DNA from: Cocleimonas sp. | GTDB lineage: Bacteria > Pseudomonadota > Gammaproteobacteria > Thiotrichales > Thiotrichaceae | Direction of reading: 5' to 3' | DNA: 19,426 bases | Assembly (NCBI GenBank): GCA_023146675.1 | Contig: JAGLBQ010000002.1 | Coordinates: forward strand, 1 to 19,426 | Shown: positions 6,376-14,644 of the stretch, piece by piece | How the letters are laid out: each line of letters starts with the position of its first letter | Position numbering within the stretch: position 1 is the stretch's first letter | Notes under the pieces: model-generated | The model's input: only the letters and a program-made list of their open reading frames with translations | Database searches by the model: none | Told to the model about the DNA's origin: nothing | Translations under genes and position numbers: made by a program

Positions 6376-8930
6376 TTATCTTCCTCCATCATCCGCGTAA
6401 CCAACTCAGATATAGGCAATATCACGGTGCAAATAGCACCCCTCTCTTCACCAGAATATAGATTGACCTGTCCTTGATGTTGCTCCACAAATCGTCTCAC
6501 TATGGCTAAACCTAGACCCGATCCTTTACTACGGGTGGTATAAAAAGGCTCAAATAATTGCTCTACCAAATCATTGTTTATACCAGGACCATTATCAATT
6601 ACTTCGATCTGAATAGCGGGCAGTCTATCCCCTAATCGTGACATAACGCTTAGCATAATCTGTGGATTTATTTTTGCTTCACTGGCGACATGGATAGCAT
6701 TACTAATCAAATTAGAGAAAACCTGCCTTAGTTTTCCTGCATCCGCATATAAAGTCGGCAATCCTGTTTGAATATTTACCTTAACCACTGCCTGATGTTG
6801 TTGAATCACACCCTGCAACATATTAATCGTTTTACTCAAGACCTCATCAATATTAATCCAATCAGGTTTAAGTGCATCTGGGCGAGCATAATTAAGCATA
6901 TCCTCAAGAATGACTTCCATATAACCAACCTGTTCTAGCGCAATTTCTTTTAGCTCTTGCGCAGAGTCTTCCATCCCTTCTTTGGTTGGCTTATTGAGTA
7001 TTTGCAAACCCATTTTTATTGAGGAAAGTGGGTTACGCAAATCATGTGCTACCATAGATGCCATACGTCCAACAATGGCTAGCGTGTTTGATTTAGCTAT
7101 TTCTTTATTGCGCCTTGCAAGTTCACGTTCTAGCTTACGCTGCTGGGTAATATCAACCTGCACACCAATATAATTAACAATTTCTCCCGCATTATCACGC
7201 AAGCAAGAAATACTCGCAGATGCCCAATAGATATCATTATTTTTCTTTTTATTTTTAAATATACCGTGCCATGTTTGCCCCTTTTTAATCTTTCCCCAAA
7301 GCACACTATAATCAACCTCATCGGTGCTTGAGTCTGATTGTAAGACACTGGGGTTTTTGCCACGCACATCCTCCAAATCATAACCCGTCACTTCTGTAAA
7401 TCTTGGATTCACATACTGAATACCGCCCTTTGTATCAACGATCATTACAACGACAGGGCTTTGTTCTATTGCACGAGACAAGGTTAGCACCTGCTTTTCC
7501 TGATCACGAATATTGGTAACATTCTCACCAATACAGGTTAACCCTATGACCTCACCCGCAGAATCTTTCATTACTGTATGATTCCAATCTACCTTACAAA
7601 TTTTACCTGAGCGAGTCGTGATTAATGCATCCTCATGAGCGTCTAATTGCTGACCTGAACTAAGTTCATTGATTATATTCTTAGCTTTGAGCAGATACTC
7701 TTCGGTAAGATAATGGCTAAACCAGTTTTTACCCATCATTTCATCACGACTCCACCCCGTCAGTTTTGCCAGTGCCTCATTACAGAAAATGATATTTCCT
7801 TTGGCATCCAAACTAATAGCCAGAAGATCAACGTGCTCTAATACTTGACGAAAACGCTGTTCAAAGGCTACCTGTAATTCTGCTTGATGATTTCTCGCAA
7901 GAGTACGTGCAAGTAACCAAGCTCCCAATGCTAAAAGCAGTAAAATAGAGGCATAGGGAAAATAATATCGCTCAAATACTCCCCCTAAATTGGGATGTGA
8001 CTGGGGAATAATAGAAACTATTTTCCATTGTGGAGCATTGATCGAATGTTCTTTTAAAGGATTTACCGTGGCGCAGGTAAAGAGATTATTACGGGTATAG
8101 AACTGCCCTTTTTTCTCATTAATCATTTTTAACCATGCAGGCTTATATTGCTTAGAAAATTTATTTTCATTATCAAGCATAAACCCCCATTGCTGCGACT
8201 TATCAGGACTGTGGAGCCAATAACTATCCGCATTTAAAAGCATAATATGTGTTTGTGAGAACTTGGTTGCCTCATGAAAGGCTTCCAATAACTCATTACC
8301 CATAAAATTAAGCAGTAAAAAACCTTTATGCTCACCAGCTGCATTAAAAACAGCCTTTCCAAAGCGCAATACAGGCTTATAGGGTTGCTCTATTCTGCCA
8401 TTTTCTACATTTAAATCTAACGGTGAAACATACAGCTCATTTCGCTTTAAATTTTTCATTTCTTGGAAATAATAACGTGAGGTTTTTTTTTGTAGATTAT
8501 GCGCTGCAACGGGGTAAGGCTTACCATTATTATAATTAATACGAATAAGTTCTGCGCCTTCTGTATTTAAAAAACGTATCTGATCAAAGACCTGTTTTTC
8601 TGAACTAAATATTTGCAAAAAACGGATTAGGCTTTGTTTTTGCTCTTTTTCATTATCAAAAAGTGAAAGTGCTTCGCCATGGCTCGTACCATAATGCTCT
8701 CCATATTTAGCCAAGTAATTAATATCCGACACCACACCTGCAAGCTTTTGTTCTATGGCTGTTTTTCCTTGTAACACCATTGATACTTCACTGTTTTCAA
8801 AATCAGTGCGTTCTTTTAAAGTCACCTGCCAATGATGGGACAAAGCAACAAGAAATAGCAATGCACCTGCTATTGAAAAAATAATAAAGAACAGGGGTAA
8901 TGTTTTCCACAGGTGATGGGTTTTTTTCAC
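6372..8930 (-). CDS. Membrane sensor histidine kinase, Cache-PAS-PAS-HisKA-HATPase
   Basis: This is the sensor partner of the NtrC-type regulator. Numbering from the GTG at 8930 (852 residues): first membrane helix about 10-30; a periplasmic Cache-type sensor about 35-325 with FDQIRFLNTEGAELIRI and YVSPLDLNVE; a second membrane helix about 332-350; PAS one about 365-480 and PAS two about 490-605; HisKA with H629 in VAHDLRNPLSS; then HATPase with the N-box SNLISNAI, DNGPGI and GSGLGLAIV. I choose the GTG at 8930, not the GTG at 8936, because it forms a GTGA overlap with the preceding gene and puts GGGGAG at about 8 nt. The periplasmic domain suggests a small-molecule signal outside the cytoplasm. 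PAS domains could also bind haem, but no ligand residue can be assigned. Confidence 0.92.
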   Translation of the reverse strand: MKKTHHLWKTLPLFFIIFSIAGALLFLVALSHHWQVTLKERTDFENSEVSMVLQGKTAIEQKLAGVVSDINYLAKYGEHYGTSHGEALSLFDNEKEQKQSLIRFLQIFSSEKQVFDQIRFLNTEGAELIRINYNNGKPYPVAAHNLQKKTSRYYFQEMKNLKRNELYVSPLDLNVENGRIEQPYKPVLRFGKAVFNAAGEHKGFLLLNFMGNELLEAFHEATKFSQTHIMLLNADSYWLHSPDKSQQWGFMLDNENKFSKQYKPAWLKMINEKKGQFYTRNNLFTCATVNPLKEHSINAPQWKIVSIIPQSHPNLGGVFERYYFPYASILLLLALGAWLLARTLARNHQAELQVAFEQRFRQVLEHVDLLAISLDAKGNIIFCNEALAKLTGWSRDEMMGKNWFSHYLTEEYLLKAKNIINELSSGQQLDAHEDALITTRSGKICKVDWNHTVMKDSAGEVIGLTCIGENVTNIRDQEKQVLTLSRAIEQSPVVVMIVDTKGGIQYVNPRFTEVTGYDLEDVRGKNPSVLQSDSSTDEVDYSVLWGKIKKGQTWHGIFKNKKKNNDIYWASASISCLRDNAGEIVNYIGVQVDITQQRKLERELARRNKEIAKSNTLAIVGRMASMVAHDLRNPLSSIKMGLQILNKPTKEGMEDSAQELKEIALEQVGYMEVILEDMLNYARPDALKPDWINIDEVLSKTINMLQGVIQQHQAVVKVNIQTGLPTLYADAGKLRQVFSNLISNAIHVASEAKINPQIMLSVMSRLGDRLPAIQIEVIDNGPGINNDLVEQLFEPFYTTRSKGSGLGLAIVRRFVEQHQGQVNLYSGEERGAICTVILPISELVTRMMEEDK

Positions 8931-9271
8931 CGACACTGCTCCCCGATACGCATTTGCACTCGCTGTAAATAATTTTCAACGGACTCATTGGGCAGTTGGG
9001 GGATTAGATAAATCAGTTTGGCAGCAATTAAATAAGGTCTACGTGGAGCATTTTTTGCAGGGGTCTTCTTCGTTAATACCTTCTCCAAATAATGCAGTGT
9101 GCCAACAGGATCTTTGCAATAACGTGGCATAGATACCGCACCTGTATACCACTTTAACCAGAAGGAAATAGCTAATAGAATAAAAAACACAAACCCTATT
9201 AAACGCCACGGTTTAAATTCTGGTATTAATGGATCGGGCAAATGATTGATCGAGGGATGCTGTGGTTTCAT
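8927..9271 (-). CDS. Conserved-looking single-pass membrane protein, unknown function
   Basis: The product has 114 residues: a proline-rich N-terminal tail (1-22), one membrane helix (about 24-42) and a basic 70-residue soluble domain. The soluble domain starts MPRYCKDPVGTLHYLEKVL and ends NYLQRVQMRIGEQCR. Two cysteines (C52, C113) flank the domain and might pair or bind a ligand. I cannot name a family. The ATG has GGTGA about 9 nt upstream. The stop overlaps the kinase start by 4 bp (GTGA), so it is co-translated with the kinase, and hemY ends 68 bp upstream. Its place between a haem-pathway gene and the kinase suggests a role in the same module, perhaps in signalling or membrane assembly; this is inference. 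Confidence 0.75.
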   Translation of the reverse strand: MKPQHPSINHLPDPLIPEFKPWRLIGFVFFILLAISFWLKWYTGAVSMPRYCKDPVGTLHYLEKVLTKKTPAKNAPRRPYLIAAKLIYLIPQLPNESVENYLQRVQMRIGEQCR

Positions 9272-9339
9272 ATAAATAATTTCACCAAATGGTCGTCCGT
9301 ATGGAGTTTATGTAATACGAAGTATTGTTCACTCTGCGC

Positions 9340-10728
9340 TCAACCGTATTCTGCTCTGGCTCCATACAAACTACCGTTACGATGAGCAATTGTCGTTGCT
9401 AACTGTTCCGCTCTAATAATGCGATCACGGATAGACACACCGCCTAAATAATTCGCCTGACAATATAAACCTGACATGGATGCTAACTGTCTTTGGATTG
9501 CATGTTGGCGCACGGTGTAACGCCCATGATACAACGGCAAAGCTTGTACATGGCTATCGACACGCGCCCATACTGGATTGCCTGTTATACCTAGCAAGTG
9601 ACGCAATTCTTCTGTCACGACGTTAATTTTCTTTTCATTACTCCAATCAATACTTTCAGGATGACGCGATCCACCCAGATAATTACTTAATAGCAGGTGA
9701 TCTTTGGGAGTGCGTTGTGAAAATAGACTGTGTATCCACATACTCCCATTTAATGTTAGTTTTTCTTTAAATGGCGTCAGAAAACCTGTCCCTGAAACTG
9801 GGTGCTTAATTTGCTTGCGATGAAATCCTAAATGCACTACGGATAAACTAGCATATTGAATATCGGCAAGTAATTGATGTAGTTCATGGTTGATGGGTTT
9901 GATTAACTCAGCGGCTACGGGGGCAGGCGTGCTGAGAATAAGGTTTTTAGCAAAGCAACTTGTTTCACCACTAGCTGTTTTTGCCTTAATAATCCAACCT
10001 TTTTTATAGACGGATATTTTCGTGACCTTATAATCAGTATGAATACAATCATTAAGCTGTTGGGTTAATTGCTGTACTAAGGTTGTCATCCCTCCTTGAA
10101 AAGAAAAGCCCTCTGCAACCGATGCAGTTTTTCTATTCAATATTTTTCGTACAAAGATACCTGCGGTAAAACTACCATAACGTTGTTCCAAAGCGGTTAA
10201 ATGGGGCAATACGGAATAACTATCTGCAAGCTCAGGATCAGAGGCTAAGGTACCAGAAATATAAGCACCTAATGCCTTATCCAGCATTTCATTTCCTAAA
10301 CGGCGGCGAATGAAATCTGCAATGCTTTCATGCTCCCCTCCCCCTTTAAAAATAAAGGGCTCTAAGAATAAGCGTAGCTTTCCTGATAATGACCAGAGCG
10401 GTGAAAAGACCATGCCCGCCATTTTCATGGGTAACTGCTGTAGTTTTCCGTTGTGAATTAAGTAACGTTTAGAGGTGGGAGTGCGTAGAATTTTATGTTC
10501 ATTTAAGCCGCTTTTATTTAGAAACTGAGTTACTTCAGGACGAAAATTTAGCACCATTGAGGCTGCTTGCTCTGTGGTAAAACCCTCATTGCAATGCGTT
10601 GCTATTTTGCCGCCTGTACGAGAATTAGACTCCCATAGCTCGACCTCATTTCCCTGTTGATTTAGATACCATGCGGTTGCTAAACCTGAGATGCCGCCAC
10701 CAATAATTAAGGTCTCTACCTGCCTCAT
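9340..10728 (-). CDS. hemY: Protoporphyrinogen oxidase, HemY type (FAD, oxygen-dependent)
   Basis: The 462-residue flavoprotein is of the HemY/PPOX type, which converts protoporphyrinogen IX to protoporphyrin IX, the step before iron insertion in haem synthesis. The N-terminal dinucleotide fold reads LIIGGGISGLATAWYL, followed by WESNSRTGGKI, typical for FAD binding in the amine-oxidase superfamily. The GSFTAGIFVRK and FSFQGGMTTLVQQL stretches and the C-terminal FAD-contact segment NYLGGVSIRDRI (about 427-437) fit PPOX rather than a desaturase. AGGAGG lies about 7 nt before the ATG. HemY is not the usual enzyme in well-studied gammaproteobacteria, which use HemG or HemJ, so this gene may be a dedicated or acquired copy. 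It follows a radical SAM/SPASM gene. A related tetrapyrrole oxidase activity cannot be excluded. Confidence 0.85.
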   Translation of the reverse strand: MRQVETLIIGGGISGLATAWYLNQQGNEVELWESNSRTGGKIATHCNEGFTTEQAASMVLNFRPEVTQFLNKSGLNEHKILRTPTSKRYLIHNGKLQQLPMKMAGMVFSPLWSLSGKLRLFLEPFIFKGGGEHESIADFIRRRLGNEMLDKALGAYISGTLASDPELADSYSVLPHLTALEQRYGSFTAGIFVRKILNRKTASVAEGFSFQGGMTTLVQQLTQQLNDCIHTDYKVTKISVYKKGWIIKAKTASGETSCFAKNLILSTPAPVAAELIKPINHELHQLLADIQYASLSVVHLGFHRKQIKHPVSGTGFLTPFKEKLTLNGSMWIHSLFSQRTPKDHLLLSNYLGGSRHPESIDWSNEKKINVVTEELRHLLGITGNPVWARVDSHVQALPLYHGRYTVRQHAIQRQLASMSGLYCQANYLGGVSIRDRIIRAEQLATTIAHRNGSLYGARAEYG

Positions 10729-10750
10729 CCCAACCCTCCTCTAACCCTCG

Positions 10751-10772
10751 CTCCCAAACGGGGGTTTGGGAG
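10751..10772. repeat. GC-rich hairpin of REP-like type between the radical SAM gene and hemY
   Basis: Perfect 9-bp arms CTCCCAAAC and GTTTGGGAG enclose GGGG. The flank on the hemY side is a CCCAACCCTCCTCTAACCCTC-like tract, typical of dispersed intergenic palindromes in proteobacteria. There is no U-tract, so it is more likely a repeat or mRNA-stabilising hairpin than a terminator. The AGGAGG used as hemY ribosome binding site lies inside the flanking repeat-like tract. Confidence 0.5.
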
Positions 10773-10798
10773 AGAAAGGACAATATATTGGAAAACCA

Positions 10799-12058
10799 TC
10801 AGAAAGGTCTCCGAGGCATCTTCCCCCCAAAACGCCTAGCCGATAACTCTGCCAAGTGCTCAGTGGTTACTTCAACTTCTCCCTGCTCTGCCACATAAGT
10901 TTCTGCCCGCTTTTTTACCATTTTACGAATAAAACGTGGAATTCTTTCTAAGCGTATTTGTGCTTCATCCGACCAGCAAATCGTCTTATCTAATTGTTGC
11001 AATGGCTGAATGACCGCCGCGCCTTTGCTGGTATAAGTACAAAAATTATCACCGCCCATTAGCCCATTGCCTTCTAACAGTGGGCGCGCACGACAACCAC
11101 CACAGAGTTGTTGAAATTCACACTGTCCGCAGCGACCTTCCAATGTTGGCTCTCGTAACTGCTTAAAGTCCTCTGCTTGTGACCATATTTGACGAAAAGA
11201 GTCATCACGAATACTCCCCACTGAATTATCAATATAAGGGCAAGCCGTTACCTTGCCATCATGGGTAATGCGCGCATAGTGAATACCTGCAATACAGCCA
11301 TCGCCTTCTCTGCCACTAATTTTATTTAGCTGACTATCAGGGCTAATTTGATAGGCAACTCGCTTATAATGTGGTGCACAACGAGGGCGAATAATTAAAT
11401 CAGGATTCGCCTCTTGTGCCTTAATAATATCTAGCAAAGCACGCTCATAACGTAGTGGGGAGATATTAGAAAAAGACTCACCACGACCTGTACAAACTAG
11501 AAAAAAGATATTTAATACCCGCGCTTCAATCGCACGGGAAAATTCAACCATATCCTCCAATTCATCCACATTACCATCAGTAATAGAAAAGTGTAGTTGA
11601 AACGAAAGCCCTGCTTGGCGACAATTTTCAATGCCATTCATCGTTTTCTGCCAGCTCCCCTTCTGACCTCGAAACTGATCATGAAAATCAGGATTTAATG
11701 AATCAAGACTTATACCTGCCCCCATTAAGCCTGCTTGCTGTAGTGTTTTAACCCGTTGCTTGGTGAGCAAAGCGCCATTTGTACCCAAAACCATTGCCAT
11801 TTGCTTGGATGCGCCATAGGCAATAATCTCTTCAATATCTCGACGCACTAAAGGCTCTCCACCTGTTAGCACGATTAGACTGCCGTGATCCATAACAGCA
11901 ATATCATCAAGTAAATGACAAACTTCTTCTGTACTTAATTCAGAATCATCTTTATCGCGCAGTGTGGTGGCATCAAGATAGCAATGCTGACAAGCAAGAT
12001 TGCAACGTTGAGTGAGATTAATCGCTAATAAGTTAAGATCAGGTATTGTTTTAGACAT
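10799..12058 (-). CDS. Radical SAM/SPASM enzyme with C-terminal PCP_red-like module
   Basis: The 419-residue protein starts with a radical SAM core: C19-x3-C23-x2-C26 binds the SAM [4Fe-4S] cluster and GGEP (66-69) contacts SAM. A SPASM/twitch region (about 225-345) has C227, C255, C273, C310, C313, C319, C322 and C340, enough for two auxiliary clusters. This layout is shared by haem-modifying enzymes (NirJ, AhbC, AhbD) and by peptide-modifying enzymes (PqqE-like). Residues 362-419 (WSDEAQIRLERIPRFIRKMV...) look like the small PCP_red domain known from the C-terminus of the BchB/ChlB subunit of dark protochlorophyllide reductase. A SPASM-PCP_red fusion beside hemY points to a tetrapyrrole substrate; the reaction is not known. 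The SD AGGGTGA lies just before the ATG. The gene follows the Usp-PCP_red gene by 110 bp. Confidence 0.88.
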   Translation of the reverse strand: MSKTIPDLNLLAINLTQRCNLACQHCYLDATTLRDKDDSELSTEEVCHLLDDIAVMDHGSLIVLTGGEPLVRRDIEEIIAYGASKQMAMVLGTNGALLTKQRVKTLQQAGLMGAGISLDSLNPDFHDQFRGQKGSWQKTMNGIENCRQAGLSFQLHFSITDGNVDELEDMVEFSRAIEARVLNIFFLVCTGRGESFSNISPLRYERALLDIIKAQEANPDLIIRPRCAPHYKRVAYQISPDSQLNKISGREGDGCIAGIHYARITHDGKVTACPYIDNSVGSIRDDSFRQIWSQAEDFKQLREPTLEGRCGQCEFQQLCGGCRARPLLEGNGLMGGDNFCTYTSKGAAVIQPLQQLDKTICWSDEAQIRLERIPRFIRKMVKKRAETYVAEQGEVEVTTEHLAELSARRFGGKMPRRPF

Positions 12059-12168
12059 AAATCACCCTGAAGGCAATGAAGACAAGAATGACTCCTTTTG
12101 CGTACCCTGTACCCTCCCCTTTTTTCCATATTTCAGCAGAGAAACAAGGAGTCTTAGCCTTTCTATAG

Positions 12169-14331
12169 CTATAGGTTTGCATTACGCGCATCATTAGCCC
12201 CCAAGTGAAAAGCACCGCCTTCTTTCCAGCGTTTCCCTACGGCATCAACAGCAGCTTCTGTCACCTGATCACCCCCCTGCTCTTTTATCCACGTTTCAAT
12301 TTCTTGAGTCAGCATCCCACGTACCATATCAGGTGCATTAGCTATGCGTTGACGGGCATTATCATCCCAACTTAATGTTTCTTCTATTTTGGCAGAGCCT
12401 TGACTAAAGGTATTTAATACCTGTTGCACAAAGTCAGTATCAATGGCTTTTTCATCGCTTTTATCAGCAATGGATTCAACTGCTTTACGCGTCATATCAC
12501 GACAATAACCTTCAGGGATCAATTGCAATCTAGCTTCTGCTGAGGCTGTCCAATCTTTGTTATCAGCCCCTTGAGACTGTTCTTTTTTAAGCTCTGCCAT
12601 TCTAGCAAAGGGACAAATGCTTTCTTTTTTTGCTATGGGGTCTGATTTAGATGCCACAGGTTGCCCCTGCTCGGTCATCATGGTTTCCATTGCTTGGCGT
12701 GATTCTGCCAGCCCCTCTTCTGCAACGTCTAATGTGATCTCATGATAACCATGCGATTGTGCATAGGCTTCAATACGTTGTTTTGAAGTATTACGCATAA
12801 AGCCCTCGGGTACTTTGGTCAACCGTGCTAACGCAGCCGCTCGCCAATGTAATGATGCAGGCTCTGTATCTAAAAAGGCATTAATATGCGCTAGCTCAAC
12901 ACGATAACTATCGTCACCCCGTGCTTTTTTCTCGGCACGCATGGCAAGGTTATGACGTAAACTTTCATCGCTAATTTTATCCAATCGTGCTTGTGCCATA
13001 TCACTCCATTGCATTGGTTTTGGAGTGACTCTTTTCTTTAGTTCTCCCGCATCATAAGCATTCACAATGTCTTCCATTGCTTGCTCAGATCGACTTGGCA
13101 TTAATTGCTTGGTGGCTTCTTCAACAATGCTTTCGGTAATGACGGTATGCCCATGCTGTTGCGCATAGCGCAAGATCGCTCCTCGCGCCATGTTTTGTAC
13201 AAAGCTAGGCACATTTTTCATCCGTTGCTCGGCTTCAACAGTCCACGATGTGGTGACATCCGCAACTCGCTCAACCTGTGGCTGATGCGCATACTGAGTG
13301 AGTAATACCGCACAGTCTGCTAGGCGTAATAGATTTTCACTATTCCCCCCAATATCTAGCTCATCATCAGCATGAATGCCTGTTTTTCCTATAATTAATA
13401 ATGATGGATCAACCTGTTTTAGATACTTCAAAATGGCATCCCATGGTTTACCATCCAGTAATTTTTTAGTGATTTTTATATCGTAATCTTCTGCAATACC
13501 TTCTGCAACGCAGAGATGTCCGTCATATATTTTCGCCAGTCCAGAATCAATAATTTCTTCATGCAATTGCTCCTGTTCTTGAAAGCGAAACACCTTGCCC
13601 GCTTCTTCTGATAACACACCTGCTATGCGGTTAAAGGCAACATAATGATAATAAGGATCAAAGGCAGAAATCACATGTAGTGGCACACTCCAGTGTTGCG
13701 CTAAGGTAATGCCGCGCAATAATCCGCCATAAGAAAATTGGGAACCATCAATTGCAACCACAATGGGCCCTTTACTGATGGCAATATTAGGGGACTTAAT
13801 AATTAGTGTGTCGATCTGGCTTCGACGAGAAACACGTTCACAAACAGTTCCCAGTAGGCTGCCTTTGATCGCTCCCAAACCTTGTGCGCCCATAATCAAT
13901 AAATCATATTGACCACTATTGACTTCATTGGTTAGTTCGCGGTAATTTTTTCCTTCCAACGAACGGCGTAAGAAGGTGATTTTTTCTTTATCACAGGCTC
14001 GATCTACTTGATCTAGGTAGGAATCAGTGATAATTGACAACCCTCTGCCAATCAGATCATCATGGACATCACGCTGTCTTTCTAGCTCCTCCTCTTGACG
14101 GAATTGTTCAGGCAAACCACCTTCCATTTGCTTAAAACGCATATCATGCATTTTAGCGGCATAAACGTGTGTCCCTGTGATATTTCCATCCCAAAGCTTG
14201 GCTAGTTCAATCGCATCTTTAATGCCTTGATTAGAGTAATCCGAGGAATCGGCTGCCAGTAGAATCTCTTTGTACTCTGGTAAATGATCAAGAGAGGATT
14301 CTTCTATAGGTTGAACTTGAGCTTGTGGCAT
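12169..14331 (-). CDS. Tandem universal stress domains fused to five PCP_red-like modules
   Basis: The protein has 720 residues from the ATG at 14331. Usp domain one spans about 20-180 with a complete ATP motif G-2x-G-9x-GT (G148, G151, G161). Usp domain two spans about 188-348 with a near-match (G315, G318, G328). The C-terminal half holds five W-x(3)-A-x-x-R-(L/I/M)-x-x-(I/V/A)-P/S modules starting at W363, W442, W496, W594 and W655. Each is about 45 residues ending in a short 'IT...V' strand-helix, as in PCP_red domains; the second is the most degenerate. A CPFARMAEL segment (573-581) sits between modules three and four. A longer frame to 14436 would translate an intergenic palindrome and has no SD; at 14331 GGAG lies 11 nt away, which is loose. 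Likely a cytoplasmic nucleotide-sensing scaffold or tetrapyrrole-binding protein; function unknown. Confidence 0.85.
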   Translation of the reverse strand: MPQAQVQPIEESSLDHLPEYKEILLAADSSDYSNQGIKDAIELAKLWDGNITGTHVYAAKMHDMRFKQMEGGLPEQFRQEEELERQRDVHDDLIGRGLSIITDSYLDQVDRACDKEKITFLRRSLEGKNYRELTNEVNSGQYDLLIMGAQGLGAIKGSLLGTVCERVSRRSQIDTLIIKSPNIAISKGPIVVAIDGSQFSYGGLLRGITLAQHWSVPLHVISAFDPYYHYVAFNRIAGVLSEEAGKVFRFQEQEQLHEEIIDSGLAKIYDGHLCVAEGIAEDYDIKITKKLLDGKPWDAILKYLKQVDPSLLIIGKTGIHADDELDIGGNSENLLRLADCAVLLTQYAHQPQVERVADVTTSWTVEAEQRMKNVPSFVQNMARGAILRYAQQHGHTVITESIVEEATKQLMPSRSEQAMEDIVNAYDAGELKKRVTPKPMQWSDMAQARLDKISDESLRHNLAMRAEKKARGDDSYRVELAHINAFLDTEPASLHWRAAALARLTKVPEGFMRNTSKQRIEAYAQSHGYHEITLDVAEEGLAESRQAMETMMTEQGQPVASKSDPIAKKESICPFARMAELKKEQSQGADNKDWTASAEARLQLIPEGYCRDMTRKAVESIADKSDEKAIDTDFVQQVLNTFSQGSAKIEETLSWDDNARQRIANAPDMVRGMLTQEIETWIKEQGGDQVTEAAVDAVGKRWKEGGAFHLGANDARNANL

Positions 14332-14360
14332 ATTAAGGTGATCTCCAACAATCAAAAGAT

Positions 14361-14378
14361 TGGACGCTGGAGCGTCCA
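14361..14378. repeat. REP-like palindrome upstream of the Usp-PCP_red gene
   Basis: TGGACGCT-GG-AGCGTCCA has perfect 8-bp arms. It is followed at 14387-14398 by GTTTCCACGCTT. Together they resemble the common 'GGACGCTGGAGCGTCC ... TTCCCACGC' intergenic palindromes of many gammaproteobacteria. That match is from memory. A second imperfect inverted repeat (GCTCGCC/GGCGAAGC, about 14422-14448) lies close by. Confidence 0.5.
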
Positions 14379-14470
14379 CAGTTGTGTTTCCACGCTTGAA
14401 CATAAAGAAAGTAGCTTTAGGCTCGCCTAACAACATTGGGCGAAGCTAAAGCATCACTTCCATTTTCCTA

Positions 14471-14490
14471 AATTACACGGGCGTGTAATT
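14471..14490. repeat. Inverted repeat between the 40-aa peptide gene and the Usp-PCP_red gene
   Basis: Perfect 8-bp arms AATTACAC and GTGTAATT flank GGGC, 32 bp after the stop of the small gene in the minus transcript. With no U-tract following, it could be a processing or partial termination site that sets different levels for the cupredoxin unit and the downstream genes. Confidence 0.4.
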
Positions 14491-14521
14491 GATATTTAAA
14501 TTCTTCGTAAAAAAACAGGTT

Positions 14522-14644
14522 CTAATGCAATAACCAAAAGCCAACTAACGACAGCACAACAGCAACATTCATCAATAACCCTGCCATAATAAACCAGTCA
14601 AAATAACGTGAACGGTCTTTTTTGCTGTGGCTATCGGACATCAT
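14522..14644 (-). CDS. 40-residue single-pass membrane peptide
   Basis: This short gene begins with ATGATG at 14644-14639 and ends with TAG at 14522-14524. The product has a charged N-terminus (MMSDSHSKKDRSRYFDW) followed by one membrane helix (about 17-38) ending in WLLH. Its first A is the last A of the cupredoxin stop (TAATG), and AAGG lies about 7 nt upstream, so translation is coupled. This is strong support for a real gene despite its size. N-terminal charges and an N-in/C-out helix fit a small subunit or assembly factor of a membrane complex. It resembles in style the two small proteins before the CydA-like gene on the other side of the cluster, but I see no sequence homology. Confidence 0.78.
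   Translation of the reverse strand: MMSDSHSKKDRSRYFDWFIMAGLLMNVAVVLSLVGFWLLH

Noticed and set aside
8931..8936. Histidine kinase start at the GTG at 8936
   Set aside because: It leaves only 2 nt after GGGGAG; the GTG at 8930 gives about 8 nt and the GTGA overlap with the preceding gene.
10799..12058. Direct naming of the radical SAM gene as nirJ
   Set aside because: The cysteine pattern fits several SPASM families, no other haem d1 genes (nirS, nirF, nirE) are in view, and the PCP_red fusion is not typical of NirJ.
12090..12153. 8-bp inverted repeat GACTCCTT/AAGGAGTC between the Usp-PCP_red and radical SAM genes
   Set aside because: The roughly 48-nt loop makes a terminator or operator unlikely; probably chance. 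The CTATAGCTATAG palindrome at 12163-12174 overlaps the Usp stop codon and is also probably chance.
14332..14436. 35-residue N-terminal extension of the Usp-PCP_red protein
   Set aside because: It is translated from a REP-like palindrome, has no SD and is unlike any Usp N-terminus.
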